From an uncultured Chryseolinea sp. (GTDB taxonomy: Bacteria > Bacteroidota > Bacteroidia > Cytophagales > Cyclobacteriaceae): a stretch of DNA of 8,675 nucleotides. Positions 7,872 through 8,675 of the stretch are shown here, in pieces. Below the pieces are notes generated by a model. That model had not been told where the DNA came from. It saw only the letters and a program-made list of their open reading frames with translations, and ran no database searches. Numbering within the stretch: the stretch's first letter is position 1; each line of letters starts with the position of its first letter. The stretch is taken from the NCBI GenBank assembly GCA_946478915.1, contig CAMLER010000186.1, positions 1-8,675 on the forward strand, given 5' to 3'. The translations under genes and the position numbers were made by a program.

Positions 7872-8675
7872 ATGGAAGTTAGCTGTGGAACGGTATGGAA
7901 CGATTGCCTCGAAGTCATCCGTGAAAACGTGGGCGAAGAAAACTATAACACGTGGTTTCGACCTATAAGCCCGCTTCGCGTTGATGGTGACGTTCTTACA
8001 ATTCAAGTACCATCGCAATTCTTCTATGAATGGCTCGAAGATAATTATGTTCCGGTGCTTAAACGTGCAATTCACACAGTTCTTGGGCCGACTGGCAGAT
8101 TGGAATATTCAGTTGTGGTGGACAGCGGCAATCAGCAAACACCGGCACTTTCAGTAAGCTATCCGGTGAATGGTGCTGGCAACAGGAGAAGTGGTGTGGG
8201 CAGCTTCAATGCAGATGAGTATTCGCCGTTTTCTGTTCGCGCTTTGAATCCGCAAACCATTAATTCGCGACTAAACAGCGCCTATAGCTTCGACAATTTT
8301 GTGGAAGGCGACTGTAACCGGCTCGCAAGATCCGCGGGAGTGGCTGTTGCGAAAAAACCTGGAGTTACTTCATTTAATCCGTTAATGCTGTATGGTGGTG
8401 TTGGCGTTGGAAAGACTCACCTGGTGCAGGCTATCGGTAATGAAATAAAGAACAACATGCCTAACAAAGTCGTGTTGTACGTAGATCAGAGTGATTTCAC
8501 CAACCAGTTTTTGAATGCGCTGCAAAATCACAAATTGCAGGACTTTCAGGCTTTTTATCAGCACGTTGACTTATTGATACTTGATGATGTTCAATTTCTC
8601 GCTGGCCGTGAGAAAACGCAGGAAATGTTCTTTCACATTTTTAATCAGCTCCATCAATCAGGTAAGCAGATTATT
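7872..8675 (+). CDS. dnaA: Chromosomal replication initiator DnaA, 3' end cut by the window
   Basis: The first 268 residues of DnaA, the AAA+ ATPase that binds DnaA boxes and opens the replication origin, are present. Domain I (about residues 8-70) has the family pattern CLEVIRENVGEENYNTWF and VPSQFFYEWLE, which mediates self-association and helicase contacts. A variable linker (about 80-135) follows. The AAA+ domain starts near YSFDNFVEGDCNRLA and carries Walker A GGVGVGKT (175-182, Lys181) and Walker B LLILDD (Asp238-Asp239) followed by VQFLAGREKTQEMFF. Many DnaA proteins have Leu where Val179 lies in Walker A, a conservative change. The C-terminal DNA-binding domain is outside the window. 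The ATG at 7872 is in frame with the conserved domain I start. It is preceded by A-rich sequence with no clear ribosome binding site, as is usual in Bacteroidota. It is transcribed divergently from mutAB, 190 bp away. Confidence 0.97.
   Translation, partial: MEVSCGTVWNDCLEVIRENVGEENYNTWFRPISPLRVDGDVLTIQVPSQFFYEWLEDNYVPVLKRAIHTVLGPTGRLEYSVVVDSGNQQTPALSVSYPVNGAGNRRSGVGSFNADEYSPFSVRALNPQTINSRLNSAYSFDNFVEGDCNRLARSAGVAVAKKPGVTSFNPLMLYGGVGVGKTHLVQAIGNEIKNNMPNKVVLYVDQSDFTNQFLNALQNHKLQDFQAFYQHVDLLILDDVQFLAGREKTQEMFFHIFNQLHQSGKQII

Noticed and set aside
7842..8075. A minus-strand open frame overlapping the dnaA start
   Set aside because: It lies antisense to conserved DnaA domain I coding sequence and has no recognisable features; it is a shadow frame.

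Overview
This window looks like chromosomal DNA from a member of the Bacteroidota, probably of the Cytophagales type. Three things point there. The partial DnaA has the N-terminal sequence style of that phylum. Start codons are preceded by A/T-rich stretches rather than clear Shine-Dalgarno sequences. Methylmalonyl-CoA mutase is encoded as a separate small and large subunit next to a very large exported TPR-CHAT protein. The placement at order level is inference.

Layout, left to right. Positions 1-93 hold two clusters of 7-bp direct repeats, CCTTATT and TAACGGA/TAACGAT. The second ends just 7 bp short of a stop codon. Positions 94-4317 (minus strand) encode a 1407-residue protein with a signal peptide, a long TPR solenoid and a C-terminal CHAT protease domain whose His/Cys dyad is intact. 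After a 122-bp gap come the mutase genes, also on the minus strand: the large subunit (4440-6563) and the small subunit (6560-7681), coupled through an ATGA overlap. A 190-bp A/T-rich divergent intergenic region (7682-7871) carries inverted repeats, a possible dnaA promoter and one relaxed DnaA-box match. The window ends inside dnaA (plus strand, from 7872), which is cut after 268 codons.

The mutA-mutB pair forms an operon for the B12-dependent interconversion of methylmalonyl-CoA and succinyl-CoA. The large subunit keeps every catalytic and cobalamin-binding motif I looked for. The small subunit is unusually short: it stops at the end of the barrel-like domain and has no B12-fold domain. The CHAT gene lies downstream on the same strand and could be read through from mutAB, but the gap and the unrelated function make an independent unit equally possible. 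The dnaA gene is divergent and is a housekeeping replication-initiator gene.

I found no CRISPR array, tRNA, rRNA, insertion sequence or phage gene. Most of the window is ordinary chromosomal content. The items most worth a second look are the exported TPR-CHAT protease, the minimal MutA, the paired heptamer repeats, and the inverted repeats and candidate DnaA box in the dnaA/mut divergent region.
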